From the NCBI RefSeq assembly GCF_018139145.2, contig NC_059476.1, forward strand, positions 12,517,001 through 12,581,000: a DNA stretch of 64,000 bases. Reading direction: 5' to 3'. Below the pieces are notes generated by a model that made no database searches, had not been told where the DNA came from, and worked only from the letters and a program-made list of their open reading frames with translations. Source of the stretch: Gymnogyps californianus (lineage: Eukaryota > Chordata > Aves > Accipitriformes > Cathartidae). Position 1 is the stretch's first letter; the number at the start of each line of letters is the position of its first letter. Below are positions 1 to 12,930 of the stretch, in pieces. Position numbers and translations under genes: made by a program.

Positions 1-1901
1 CAGCTCTTCTCAGCTTCAGTGGATCATTTCATACTGGGAATTAAAACTCTCAGTCCCACACCAACAAATGTCTGCTGTTCTTTGATAACAGGGCCACTCT
101 CCTGTTTCACTGCCGAAAGCTGCTGCAGGAAACATTGACTGTGTGGTCTTATCGAGACATTAAATGTGGAGCTCCACAGTAAGTACACAGGCTAAATGTG
201 ATTGCTAATTCAGTATCTCTCCTTGCTTTGAGCTTCCTCCATGTTGCGTTTACCTGGTCATGGTCCTTCTCATCTAAACGGTATCAGTTTGTTACACAGG
301 ACAAAATATATATTCATATGTTTAGGAAGTAGCTTAGCACTGAGTGTGTTTTCTGCATCTCACTGAAAGTTAACGGCCATGAACTCCATTGTCTGAAAAA
401 TTTGTTTGGAGTGGTGATTATGATAATGTCTCTTGGCGTGCATTTATCATTCATGCTTCTGAAGTGAGTCCTATGGAAAACAAAGGTTGACATATCTGTT
501 TCCCTGTTCAATTAGCAGCATTAGCTGCTCTTAAAATATTAATCTTCCAAGGTATGTTGCAAAAGAATTTGTGGAAGACAGCCCAGGGCTACAGGGATGC
601 AGGAATGCAAGATCTCTTTGCAATGGCACTATAATCCAGAATGAAAACATTTTAAACAGTAAATATGCTACAGTTCTTTGATACCTTTTGTCTTGGGATT
701 ACAAAGCATCTCACAAGCTTCAAACTAGTGCTCATGTTCTCCTTAATGTTACAAGGCCACAAAGAGACAAATGATTGATTCCAAATGGTCAGGAGAATCA
801 GAGGAGCTAGAGAGAGTAGAGTCTGGTCTCCTTCATCAAACTAACTTTTCTTGCACTCCCTGCTCTATTCATTACTTGAAAATACGCCTGCTCCCTCATT
901 TCGTCCTAAGCCGTTCTTTATCCCTTCCACATGTGGGACTTTCTGGCCAGCTGTTCAGTTGACTTCCCAGAGGGTATTCAGGGACCATGGCCCCCTGCGT
1001 CGCTGCCCACAGCTGGGACATCAAATATAGTTTGCTAGTCAGGGTGTTGGGACTTCAGGATGGGGCACTTCTTTGAAAATCAGATTGCTTATTTATAAGA
1101 CCAAAAATAGAAACACATTGCTTATATTAACACTGCTATAAACGAGTTTCATCATCTTAGGCATTCCTTGAATGTATCCTGCGAGCCCCAGATATGTAGG
1201 AGCTACAGTTTCACATGCTCAGCTGGTGGGTGGCAGCAATGTTATGTGATTCATGTCTTCTGAATCCCCATGCTTGTGTCTGCTGGAAATGTGTCTCTGC
1301 TCCAGGAGCCACTGGCAGTGGCACCCTCAGCATATGAAGACACAGACAATGCCAAAATCAAGATGCAAGTGCTGAACTTTGGGTACCATTCTTTGGTGTT
1401 GTTTGGTGGAAGTATGGCAATACTTAGGCTCCAGATGTGTTGAAAGCAATGTCTCAGTGCTGACCCAGATGGTCCCTTTGTCTCCTTATATTCTTCCATC
1501 TTTTATCTGTTGTCTTACCAAGGAAAGTGCTGAGGACAAGAAACATTTTTTGATTCTGCATTTACAAATGATCCAATAAGGGCATGGCTTATGAATGAGC
1601 CCTCAAGGCACTGGTGCAGTAACATAAGTGATAAATAACAATAATTATGATAATAACGGAGATGGCATCTATTAGCAGAGACACTAATAGAGTTCTAATA
1701 AGAATCACAACTGGGTAATGCTTTTTAATCAGAATTAATGACGTGTGTTGAAATATGTTATAGCAGGATGCCGTTGATTCAGCAGCTGGGTATCTAACAG
1801 AATCTCAGACCTCTCTCTAAGTAGGTTCAGGCCAAAGGTAATTAGTTAGAATATAGATAAGGAAATTCTTTAAAGCTGCACTTTCCTTTGGGGGAAACTG
1901 T
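1..1901. other. Unique non-coding DNA, no gene recognised
   Basis: Open frames here are under 85 codons, occur on both strands and show no domain. One exon-like block lies at 92-178: a pyrimidine-containing acceptor ends in AG at 90-91 and a donor-like gtaagta starts at 179. One frame stays open across it, but I do not recognise the 28-residue peptide, so this is probably chance. I see no repeat or RNA gene. Confidence 0.6.
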
Positions 1902-1949
<48 letters not shown>

Positions 1950-1950
1950 T
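1902..1950. repeat. (TATC)n tetranucleotide microsatellite
   Basis: About 12 uninterrupted TATC units run from 1903 to about 1949, flanked by unique sequence. Long perfect tetranucleotide runs of this kind are usually length-polymorphic between individuals. No gene overlaps it, so no coding effect is expected. Confidence 0.97.
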
Positions 1951-4900
1951 ATTAGAGTGCTAGAATGAACATGTGAATGCATTATTTGCCACTAGGGCTG
2001 TTGGAAGATGCTAATACCTGTGCCACTTTTCTGAATTTGTGCACATGTATCAAGCACAAAATGTTTAGGCATGTTACCACAGTGTCATCATCCTCTTAAA
2101 ACACTGAAGCACAGGTTGCCCTGAAAGCGCTGCTAACAGAAGCCATGCACAAAGCAGATAACAGCCAGGATCTTCTATGTCAAAGCAATCACCTCTAATT
2201 AGTAAAAAACAGTAGTAATAAATACAAAACCCCATTTTACTACAAGCTGACCTACAGCTCATCACTTAGTACGAGGCTACGGAGGTAAAAGAAGCTTTTG
2301 CCTTGTTCTAAAATCTCCAGTGTTTTGTGAAAATGTACATTCAAGCTCTGTTTGGGGAGAATGGCCTACCAGCTCCTCCCCGCTCATATAAAAGGGAGTG
2401 CAGCTCCATCTTCACTTCTCCCAGAAAAACTGCTCCTGTGTGGTGCCTTCCAGAGCTGGTGACTGCTGGGGACGTTAGCGAGATCAGAAGGACTCCTGGC
2501 TCTCACTCCCTTTGGATATCCCGTTGTACACGGGTGCCCACAGGCCAGTACCTGTGGCTGATCTAGGAATCCTATAGCTAAGGGCTTGCCGCGGGGCTCT
2601 GTCCAGGAGGTGCTTTCTTCTCCGCTTTTGTGGTGCATGTGCCTGGTCCCTGTGCTGGTGGCTGCAGTCACGCCTTCACTCAGGTGCTTGCTGCCTTCCG
2701 CAGTGGGAGCCCCTCTCAATGCCAGAGACTAGGAGCTGGTGGATGTGGGTCATTTTGCAGGGGATGATGCTTGCTGGGATGCGCAGTGCTGGAACTGGTG
2801 AAGAAGAGGTTCATGGCTCAAAAGCAGTCATTGCTGAAACAATCGGCTTCAGCAGTCACCATGTGTTTCCTGGAAGTGGAGGATTTCAGGGGACCAAGGA
2901 CAGCCCAAAAGTGATGAAGAGGTGTCTTTCCCTGGTGGACAGATCTTCACAGTTCATCTGGAAAGGTCTAAGAGCAAGGAACATGTCTTGAAGAAAGAGA
3001 GGACTACCTCACAGCAGTATGAGAGTCAAGATTTTATGTGTTTTCTTCTGAATCACTCACTCTAGTAGCCTATCAGCACCACACATCACTGTTGCGCAAT
3101 ACCATTAAACAGCAGTATCGGCATCAGTGGAAGGTAATAGAGAAGTGACTACCTGTGACTGATTCACCCTTCCCTCCTCAGGGGTCTGTCTCCTGGTCTT
3201 GAATGGAAAACACAGGGATGAAGCAACAATTGCTCCTCCTCTGCTTTGCCAGCTGGGCTATCCGTGTAGTAGCCTCTGGTCTCTGGTAGGACTTCCCTCT
3301 CAGTACAGACTGTGTCATCAATGGATCACAATGCCTCTCTGCTGTGTCTCTGCTAATGAGCAATCATGAGTTTCCTGATGTAAATCTCCTTGCATCCCTC
3401 CTTAATTATACTGAGTTTGTTATGATCATTGTTCTTCTGACATCCCATCTATTATAGCACCGTTTATTTAGCGAGGGCTTCTTTTTTAAAAAAAGAAAAT
3501 AATTATTCCACTCTCTTCTTGTTCCAGATGGCTTCTATAATTAGTTTATTACTTTTGCAGATGTTGTATGAAAACTTCAGAATGTGAGCCAACAATAGGG
3601 AGATGAAGCTAATGAAAGTGAGTTTTCAGCTGATTATTCACAATGCGGAAATAAATATATTCTGTGTGTCAACTAAGTGCAATGCAGAATGCAAAGCATG
3701 TGTCTGGAGCATTTGATTCCAAATGGTGTGTGTTGTATCAAAGCCTCTGGCTTCAGGTTATGTTCTTGTCCCCAGCTTCTATGGGCAGGAGGCCGGGAAA
3801 GGCCAATGTCTTTTCTGCCCAAAGGACTAGGGTATCGTGATCAAGAATAAGACTGCAGAGTCCCATTTCCCATCCCTAAATGCTAACCGTTTTTCAGCCT
3901 TACCTGGATCCTTTCTCTCCCTGCTCCAATCCCCAGAAAGGAGGATGTCCCTGTTTGGTTTTCATGTTTACTTCTTATACTTCACTGGTTTTTACAGCAG
4001 CTGCACCGCAGAAACACCTCCTGCCCTCCGTTCATATGGTAATGAGATGATCACGTATTTACTAATTTTCTGGGATGGCAGTTATTTCATTAAGGGCAAT
4101 TATTCATTCCCCTTTTGGATTTAGATTGCCATTTAAAAAAAGAAAAAAAAGAGACTTGGGAGAACCTCTCTTGCATTGGAAAACAGTGTTTCCCTCTGAA
4201 GAACGCCAGTACCCATTTATAAGCCCTCCTGGATAGGTTTCAATGTTAATATCCTTGGCTGAAAATGCTTGGTGATTAATAGCATTGACTGGCTAGTTAA
4301 ATACATGGTCGACCTGGGAGCAGTCGTGCTTCTCAAGTAACAACAGTAATTGACAGAATGTTCAGCAAATAAAACTGGTTTAATGCTGTACTAATATATA
4401 ATTAAAATACCTGTAACTCTTTCCCCCACTGGGGATACAACGCCGCCACAGAAATGCCAAGTGTCTCAGTTTAAAAAAAGGTATCAGATTTAAAAAGCCT
4501 GATTTTTCTTTTTGAAGCCTCCCTCCCCCTCCACCCCATAAATAGCCACAGTGGTAATTCTGTATTCAGAGGTGCCAGCAAACACAAGACCATTTCAGTT
4601 TACAGTTGCTCCCACACATTGTGCCTGCAAACAGGAGGCAATGTATATTTAAAGAGCTGCTCATTGGCGTCCTCCCTTTCTGCCTGAAACGTATCCCACC
4701 TACAGCTCAGGGACATGAATTATTTACTGCCAAACAAAAAGCGAGGGCGTTTAGCAGTGACACCCTGGTGGTGTGGGTGGAGGTGAGAAAATTCAGCCTC
4801 TCCTGTACAGCTTCTCCCCCTCCTGCTGGGCTGGTCCGTGCTGGCCGGGGCTGAGCAGCACGGAGGGTTCTGTGCAACCCGTCAGTGCCTTGCAGTGCAG

Positions 4901-5720
4901 GGATCCTCCTGCTCGTATGCAAGACGTCGGCTTCATATTCTTCAAACTTACTGTCCTTGCCTTTAATCTGCCCCCATCCCCTCTTCAGGCAGATCCTAGA
5001 AGGGATTTACTGGCAATGCACTTTCAAATGTAGTGTACGTCTTGAGCTTCAAGTGCTCTGCAGTGTTGTGGTCCAGATATTTCACCATCTCTGAAATCAG
5101 GAGCGGAGGGGAGACATTAACCCTATATCTGTGCATTACACTGAGCTGCCAGACACAGCTAGAAAACAAAGCAGTGTGATAATCTCCTTTCCCCTTCCAT
5201 TGGCAACACATCTTCAATTACAACAGAATTAAGATGTGTAGTTCCCCCAGCTTTGCTGGCACTGCAGCAGGTATTAATCAATGTGTATTACCCATTGAAC
5301 TATTTGTTTTATCCCGGTATGTTATTAACCTCCTTTCCATCAATCCAGTGAGGGCCAGAACTGTTTGGAAGTATGTGTGTGCTCACTGCTTTTACAGAGG
5401 GTATAGTAAAAAAATTAAAACTCCATAAAATATCAGGCTGGGTTCACACCAATATAATTCTTCTGGAGCTGGTGGAAAGGCCAAAGGAGGGCTGGAGCCC
5501 AGCCCTTCCTTTAGAAAAGCACTAAATACGTGCTCAATTTTGGAGCTCTGTTGAATAAGAAGAAAGAAGAAATTAATTACCTTTATTAATTAAGGTAGCG
5601 TATAGGACAAAAACATAAACTAGAATGAAAGCAATGACAGCACAGGGCTATCAATAGCAATATTTTGTAGTATGGAAGTAGGCAGAGGAAACAGGAGCAA
5701 GAAATGGGAGTATCAGAAAT
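1951..5720. other. Unique DNA with a GC-richer block at 2330-2760
   Basis: No gene is recognised. The segment 2330-2760 is GC-richer, with several CpGs and a TATA-like motif (listed separately). The block 3400-3720 is AT-rich, with two TAATTA sites (about 3404 and 3539), and resembles the kind of sequence often found in conserved non-coding elements, though conservation cannot be judged here. Around 5572-5592 two TAATTA-containing stretches form an AT-rich imperfect palindrome. Short open frames elsewhere carry no recognisable domain. Confidence 0.5.
2387..2393 (+). promoter_or_regulatory. Candidate TATA box (TATAAAA)
   Basis: A perfect TATAAAA is followed by GGGAG and preceded by a pyrimidine/GC-rich stretch (CTCCTCCCCGCTC). 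Initiation would be expected about 25-30 bases downstream, near 2415-2423. Downstream ATGs open only short frames: 31 residues from 2638, rich in Leu, Val and Ala at the start, and 90 residues from 2719. Neither is recognised. It could be the promoter of an unannotated transcript, a TATA box inside an old LTR, or chance. No polyadenylation signal or LTR end was found nearby. Confidence 0.25.
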
Positions 5721-5721
5721 C

Positions 5722-5785
5722 TAAATGCTGTGCAAAAATAAAATAAAGCATGAGACCTGTCCTAAAGACCTTCTAGTCTTTGGAT
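5722..5785 (+). repeat. Degraded ancient interspersed repeat fragment
   Basis: A stretch reading roughly 'gctgtgcaaaaataaaat', then 'agacctgtcct...', then 'cttctagtcttt' follows the layout of an old amniote repeat phrase: 'ctgtacaaacataa', then 'gacagtccctgccct', then 'gagcttacagtct'. I know this phrase from many amniote genomes. Divergence is high and the ends are unclear. The assignment rests on pattern memory and is tentative. The exact family (MIR, L2 or CR1 type) is not determined. Confidence 0.35.
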
Positions 5786-8700
5786 AGAAAAAGAGGGATT
5801 TCTCTCATATTTTTTCAAGTTGGGAGACATGATTAGCATGAAATGACTTATTAGAAGTTATAGAGTCTGTAGGATGCCCATGACCTTATCTCCAAGTGTT
5901 GGGAATTGTCTGCTTTTTTAGAAGATTTGCCACGTCTTTTGCTGGAGGGAAAACAAGCTCAAACAGAAATAGCTGTCAGCTCCTTAGCTGGAGAGTACTG
6001 GGAGCACAGGGATAGATGCAATGAAGATAAATTGCTGGAATAATGGAAAGTGAGAAATTTGGTTGATTTTATATAGCGACTAAGACTTTGAGTTACTGTT
6101 AAATCTTTATATTGCGCAAAAAATGAAAAAGATTTTATTAATATATATATGTTCACAAATATATTAAATTAAATCACAGTTACAAAATATTCTCCATTTT
6201 ACAGCAATTCCTATCTCAAAACAGCTCCCTTCCTCTCTTTTTGTTGTCATCATTCTCTGGCTGCCGCTTGGACGCTTTGTGCAGCACCTTTACAGAGCTG
6301 ACATCTGTTGTGATGCATCTATTCTTATAAATAGGCCTATCTCTAGCACCAGACTGCGCCTTTTTTCTCGTATGGTTGTTCATGTTGTTGTTTTTGACTC
6401 TTTTTACTTTTTAAATTAGCAAAAGGCAAAAAAAAAAAAAAAGTCGCCAAGAAACTTTGCAGTCAATTTGCAAAGAGTTACATTATTATGAGTGTGTGGG
6501 TCCGGGTGGGGAAAGGGGCAAAGGATCTATTGCTACAGACCCAAGTGTGAGGCAGATGTTGAAACACTTTTCTTCTCAGGAAATTTTTCTTCATGATCCA
6601 AATCAAAATCAGTAGGACAGAAAAGCCATAGGGGGACATCATATCAAGACATGGTTGCAGCAATGCCTTTCATGAGTTCAGAGTGTGGTTTAGCTTGTTT
6701 AGTCTTTTGTGCTGTGGATCTAATGCTTCCTAGCTCTCATCCCAGTCCAGAGCCATTGCCTTTAAATAGCCCTCCAGAGTTGTTTTATTGACAATCTTCC
6801 CAGGCTGACAAATCTTTTGCGCACTTGAACTGGGCTGACACACTGATCTGTTCATTTGTATCCACCTTCTAGTTCAGATCTTAGTGAAAATTGATTCTTT
6901 AGCATTTTCATGTGCTGGCAGCAGAGACCTTTCACTTGCCACCGTCATCCAGATGAGGAATCATCCCAGAGTGATCTGCTGCAGGCATCTGTGGAACAGT
7001 TGCAAGCTTGAGAATAAATTAAAAACATGTTGGGAGGTGAAGATAGCAGGGGTCGTCACTGTCACTCACCTTCAAGTCTGACAAGCTGTGGAAGTTTAAT
7101 CTGAAAATTCTCCTATTGGCTCAGTATCACCTCACTGATGAAATCTGGTGTATGATACTAAAGAGTTGGTGCCAAGTGATCCTTTTCGGTATCATTCGAG
7201 GCTCAGCGTACAGCCTTGCAAAACATCTGATTTGCTAGCATTAACTGTACAGTACGCTACCTCTTTTAGACAGACATCTTGTGCACTAAAATCCTTAGGA
7301 CTCCTTACCTGCATAGAGGGTTCTTCAGGCACCAGATAAGAGTTGATTATAAGGCAGATCCACAGCATGTCATTAGCAATTTCAGTCTTGAATTATCTTA
7401 ATGGTTGAATCACTTTTAATGGTAGAGAGGGGGCTTGGCTAACAGGTTAGGTCAAGGCTGATCCTAAACCTTGAGGAAAACTGCACTCACGTCTGAATTT
7501 CATGGCTTCAATATTGACTTTATGGGCCATATGATGGCCCCTATGATGCGTCATTCTCTCTTTCGCATCGGACTTGTTCTACAGTTAATGGCTTAATGCT
7601 TTTGAGTTGGCACTTTTAGTACAGGAGATTGTATTTCTCTTCACATGGCTCATGAGCAGATAATCAGAGCGCTGAAAAATACAGCTCATCTTCTATAGGC
7701 ATTATCTTTCTAAGGGAAAAAGACTGTGGCATGTTAAACAGCTTTTAGGGATAGTCTCTTTTAATATGATATGGAGTCTTGTTAAGAGTGATCCACATGT
7801 CCAGTGGACTGGTTTTTTGGTTGTATAATTAACCTGAGTCAAAAGCTTGCAAAATTCAGGAACAAGTGTATCTGGATCTAAGTGTGACAAATGGCGTCTA
7901 GAACCAACCAAAAATCTAAGGTCCAGGACACTCCAGATCAAAAATGGATGTCCTGCTATTGCCTTGGCTGAAACTATATCAATTCCCTGCCTCATCTGTG
8001 ATAAAAATCTCAGAATCAGGCCATGATCCAACATCTGTAACTACTATAAAAGGTTGGTGCATTGTGATGCTTTTAGTGTCACGAGCATGGGATCTCCATA
8101 AGGTCTTCTGCTCAGATAGCAGACAGAGTTGAACCTTTCTACCAGGGAAAAGTCAGCATGACACAACCCTAAAGAGAAACCAAGGATAGAAATACCAACA
8201 TCTGAATTCATCACATGAGATGAATGGGCAAATGGAGGAACCTTAAGAAAAGGAGCCAGGTTCTGGTATTTGGGAATCTTACATTTTGCGGAGGTTGTTT
8301 TAGAACCTAGCAGAGGGATTTGGTCGTGGACCGATTAAAAGCTGAGGCTTGAAAATTGTTTAGTGTTATGTATAATTACTTTTCCAATGATATCAGGAAA
8401 TTATTTAAATGCAAATTAAACTGTGCTGCCAGAAGGTAGAAGTATAGCACTGAATAGAGTTGTTTTAGAAAACAACGTAATTTTAGGAAAATTACCTCCC
8501 TTGTCCTGAGAAAGAAAACAATGGCTGTGGAATTAGTGGTACCAATAATGTTGTATCACTAAGATCAGTTAAACATTGTTATTCTCCAGGACTTGGGCTG
8601 CTATAAAACTCCTCTAAAATGAGTAACAATGGTTGCCTAAGTAGGTCTGAAAGGAGACTTTTGAAGTGAAACAATTTCCCTAGCTTTTTTGTAAAACAAA

Positions 8701-11700
8701 GCATATACCACTTAACACCAGCTGGCTGGGAAGGCGGGTGGAAAGTTAAGAAGGTTATAAAGCTTAAACTTCTGTCCTTTTGGTTCCCAAAACTAGAAGT
8801 TTTGTACGTGCCAGCCAGATTTGTCTAACTTTTTAACAATACTGTGGAACTGCTTGCCATTTTAATTGGGGGATTGATAGAAACCACCCAGGTCCCATAC
8901 TGTACCTCTCTGAGCTGCTTTGTGAAAGCACAGGAGGTCCTTCTAGGACCTTCAAAGGGAGGAAAAGAAAAAAAACACACCTGAAAAAAGAGATTAAATT
9001 AACTCAGATTAATGTAGGGAGAATACTACAGCATACTGGAAGTGGGGAAGCAATTTGTTTGGCTTTCATGAGAGGACTGAACTCCATTGACTCTCCCTTT
9101 CCATCCATCAGGCTTTCCTGCAGGACTATTGCAGGCTGCACCACTGGTCCAGCAAGAGAGTTGTGCTTGTTTGACAAGTCCGGAATTTAACAGTTCTTGT
9201 GACACATTCAGACCTTCCTTTGCTTTCCCCATGGATGTTAAAAAGAAAAAAAAATGTTTTGTTGTAAAATGACACATTTAGGGGATCAAGACTGAGCAAT
9301 TCTGGTTGGCTTGCTCAGCCTGCTTTTGTACCAACTCACAGTGAGCACGGCTGGGTGTAACTCTTAGTGTTACAAAGTGGGGTTTACTCATGCAAATAGG
9401 CTTGTGAAAGAAAGAGCCAAACGATTAAGCAGAAATAGTACAAGCATGTGTGGAGAGGTGATGGTGTTAACTCCTGCCCCGTTGGGCTTTCTGTCAACCC
9501 TCCTGGGGGAGGTTTTGGTAAGAGCTCAGAACTGGGTTTCCAAGTGTCCAGAATCCATCATCAAGGGCAAAATTTGAAAAAGATTTTAAATCCTTTTGGG
9601 ATGCCGGTCTACCTCAATTAAAAAAGAAAAAGTCTAATGGGGAGCAAAAATAATTTTTTAACTACAAACACTTTTCCCAAGGAACGCTGGAAACTGCTAT
9701 CCCCACAGCCCTTTTGATGATGCTTTGAGAAGGGGAACACAGTGGCAAAAACAAATGAAGTCTTCTCTGAGGACTGTCCCACAGACCTCACAGCTCAGTG
9801 AGCTTCCAGGGCAGCCAGTGATTTAACACTGCATCTAACAGACTTGCACTCAATGTCTAGGAGTCAGTCACAGGTACAGGACGTGGGCAGGGAGCCCAGT
9901 TCCTCGCCGCTCCAAATGTCTGAGAAAAGCTGAGGTACAGCCCCTAGGAAAGGGAGATTCAGCTGGTTGTAGGGATGACACAAGGCAGGAAGCAGTAAGA
10001 TGCAAAGCAAGGGAAAATTGGAGTTAGAGACCTTCTTGCTTAAGACTAGCATTTCCACCCCCTGAATTTGTTTAAGGGAGAGGTCAGGTGCCTCAGAGAC
10101 AGGCAGAGAGGTGAAAGAGGGAGTAATTTTGTTTTGTTGATAGCACCCAGCATGGACCCTCTTGCTCACTGGATATGTGCATCCTTGTGCAAATACATAT
10201 GGCCAAATGTTTCTCTAGGGTGCATCATAAAGCACATAATTGCAAGACATTTCCCACAACTCCCAAGGAGCCTGCTGTGACAGCTGCTGAAAGACAAATG
10301 CCAGTAGCAATCAATGTCTGGCTAGCAATATTTCAAGCAACTGTGTACCCAGGAAAAAGGTTCTCCTGTTGCCTGTGGTGCCACTGACTTCCAAAAGCAA
10401 GGGAACATCTGAAATGAGGTCTGTACCTTGAAACCTGAGGTGTAAGTGTGCCTTGCATCAGTGTAGCGGGGATCGGGGACCAATCTGCCTTCTCTCCCCT
10501 TCTTATTTCCCCTTTTCCACCAGCCTGCACCTGTGTCTCCCTGGCACATGAGTGCCCAGAGGGTGTGGGAAAGTGGCTGGCTTCGTGTGTGTTTGGAAAA
10601 CTTCCCATTCCTTATTTCTATGGCTTTCGAGGGCCTCTTGCAGGCCTATTGCATTAAGAATGTCTTTACCGAGGGGACTAAAACCCATTGCAAAGAAACA
10701 AAGCAATAAATGTTGATCAGGTTAGAGCGGCCAGGTGTACACCACACGCAAAGCGCACTTACTGGAGACAAAAGTTTAAACTAATGTTGCATATACAGCA
10801 GCCTTACAGTATGCTGAGGCCTCTTTATGTCACCCTGGCAGCAGAAAGAAGTTTAAAACCATTATTTTGCCTAAGAGCCTCCTTGAATAGGCCACAAGTG
10901 CATGAATACTTATTCATAGTCAAAATTAAACCACCTAACAGTAAGGATTTTGCTTTCCAGAGCCTGTGGGAAGTAGAGGCTGAGACAAAGCTTCTCCAAG
11001 GGAATGTGAATTTACTGCCGGGGGCTGGGGAGGTTCCTGCTGCACTGTGGGGCAGGCTGTGGGGCTGTGTTTTCACATAAGCATTGCTCTTCCCTCTTGT
11101 TCCCAAAAGATTGTGCTAAAAATGAGACCTTCTTACCCTCTGAGAAGGGTTATGTGGCAACTAAAAGGCTATAATGTGAGGGCATGGGATCACGCAGCAA
11201 AAATCTGTCAGCAGTTTGGCCAGGGGAGCACTGAAGCAGGAATCGAGCTCCCTGTGAAATAATGTCTTCTGTTGACAAATCAGCTCCTTGTTGGAGATTT
11301 TTGACAGCTTGGCCCTGGATGCCTGTTCTCACAAGATTTTTGTTGTTTTGGCTTCTGGCTCTGACCTGAAAGAATTGGCAGAGGAAGGTCGTGTTTGCCT
11401 AGCAATATATAATTTATATAACTTGAATTTGAGGGGGACTCTTTTGATATGAAATATGGATTGTACTGCAAAGTCTGACAAGCTGTCACAGTGGAGGAAC
11501 GGACCCTGTCCTTTGTTTGGCTCTGCAAAAAAATACAGCAGCACTCGGGCAGGATGGTGATAAACATAAGATGCATGCTGCCTCGGGCAGAGGGCTAGAT
11601 GGAGCATTTCAAAGGTGTGCCCAAGGGTATTAAAGCTGAGCTGAAATCTTTCTGCCTACACAACTAGGGCACCTTGGTACCTCCAAGGTCTTCTTCAACC

Positions 11701-12490
11701 CTCATCTGTAAGCTTCTTGCTTTGATTTTACGCTGGTCAGGTATCTGGTTTTAGGCTGCTCATTTAAGAGGTAGTAAGAAAGCTGCCAAACCAGCCTAAC
11801 CATGGAGGAATTTGTATCTAGGGAGAAGCTATCATTCAGCTTTCTTGGCATCTTCTTTCTTTGCAAGTAACAAGAAATAGAGGACATGGAAGTTCAGGCA
11901 GTCCTTTGTACTGAGCCAGGCATAGTGAGTGAGTGATGTTCGTCTGCTGATCACTGATAATGTGTGAAGCTCAGGTCTGGGGTAGTATCCGCACTGTATA
12001 AGACATTTGGTGAAATTATTATTACTATTGCTTAATCATTAAAGATATTCTTTAATGACCTTCATATCTGAGAGGAAAAAAAGAAAAAAAAAAACAGAGC
12101 AATGAAATAAGTCCTCTTAAAAGCTTAATTAAAATATGAAGCCTTTGATTTCAGGCAATTAAACGAGACATTTTCTGCCTTTAAATTAAGTGTTCTGATA
12201 CTTTCTAAACAGAATATGCTTATGGCTGGAGCTGTCTTCAAGATTATAGTAGTCCAGATTAGTAGTGCTTCAGATGTGCACCTCAAAGCAAAACTGACTG
12301 CGGAATAGAGGCAGAGATTGCTTCCCAGACACTAATGAGAGCTGAAGATGCTCTGCTGGTGGCTGTCAGCATTGGCGGCTGCTTATGAAGCTGAGGGACA
12401 TAGGTTAAAAACCTATGCAAAATTTGAAGAAAAAAAATTAAATGATGGTGCTTCTCTGGATTAGATGGCCATGTATAGGTGCCCATAAAC
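5786..12490. other. Unique non-coding DNA, no gene recognised
   Basis: Frames are short (at most 130 codons) and many lack an ATG start. The 110-codon minus-strand frame at 7702-8034 and the 130-codon plus-strand frame at 10688-11080 show no domain, no convincing splice context and no repeat homology I can name. A run of 15 A lies at 6428-6442, with no retrocopy recognisable upstream. The text near 11665-11695 weakly resembles a CR1 3' end but is too short to call. Confidence 0.6.
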
Positions 12491-12493
12491 TGT

Positions 12494-12555
12494 CCACTTT
12501 ATGTTCGGGAGCAACCTGAAATGACCACTGTACGTTTGGGAGCAATCTGAAAAAG
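12494..12555. repeat. 31-bp tandem duplication, two diverged copies
   Basis: Two adjacent units of 31 bases (12494-12524 and 12525-12555) match at about 24 of 31 positions. They share ccact at the start and a core of gggagcaa followed by tctgaaa or cctgaaa. There is no third copy. It is a simple local duplication that has since diverged, with no coding role seen. Confidence 0.8.
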
Positions 12556-12845
12556 ATGCCTTTTTCCAGCTGAGCCATTCATCTGTTCAGCCTAAGGCAT
12601 CCCTCAACATTTGGGTGAGGGCAGAGGGAGAAGATGGACTTGGTTGTCAGCCAAATCTCAGCTTTGGAAAGTAGCTTTTACCTGCCTAAATTCACTCTAA
12701 TTGCATATGATTGGAGCTTTTGCTTTTACACCCTGCCCTAAAATATTGAACAGCAGCATGCTAGGCAATTAAATAGCTGTCATGCCTTCTCCCAGACCTA
12801 GCAGCACTTTGGGGATATATATGACACATGATTTGTACAATCAGT

Positions 12846-12930
12846 TAGTAAAAACTTTGTAAAGCACTTTGGGATTCATCTGAATGAAAGGTACCACCAT
12901 AAATGTAAGATCATTCTCATTATCATTAAT
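12846..12930 (+). repeat. Old SINE/LINE-tail-like repeat (GTAAAGCACTTTG type)
   Basis: The segment holds gtaaagcactttgggat, then gaatgaaaggtaccacc, ataaatgtaag and an ATT-rich end. This is the order of a repeat tail widespread in vertebrates, in which 'gtaaagcgctttgagat...' is followed by 'gatgaaaagcgctatataaatg' and an ATT run. It abuts the minus-strand LINE fragment but is in the opposite orientation, so it is probably a separate insertion. The family name is uncertain. Confidence 0.45.

Noticed and set aside
92..178. Exon-like block with one open frame at the left edge
   Set aside because: The acceptor is mediocre, the 28-residue peptide is not recognised and no partner exon is visible nearby; recorded only in the region description.
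6428..6442. Poly(A) run as the tail of a processed pseudogene
   Set aside because: No gene-like sequence or target duplication was found upstream; the same holds for the A-runs near 43650 and 49590.
11665..11695. Short CR1 3'-end-like text
   Set aside because: Only about 20 bases match and there is no supporting upstream CR1 sequence.
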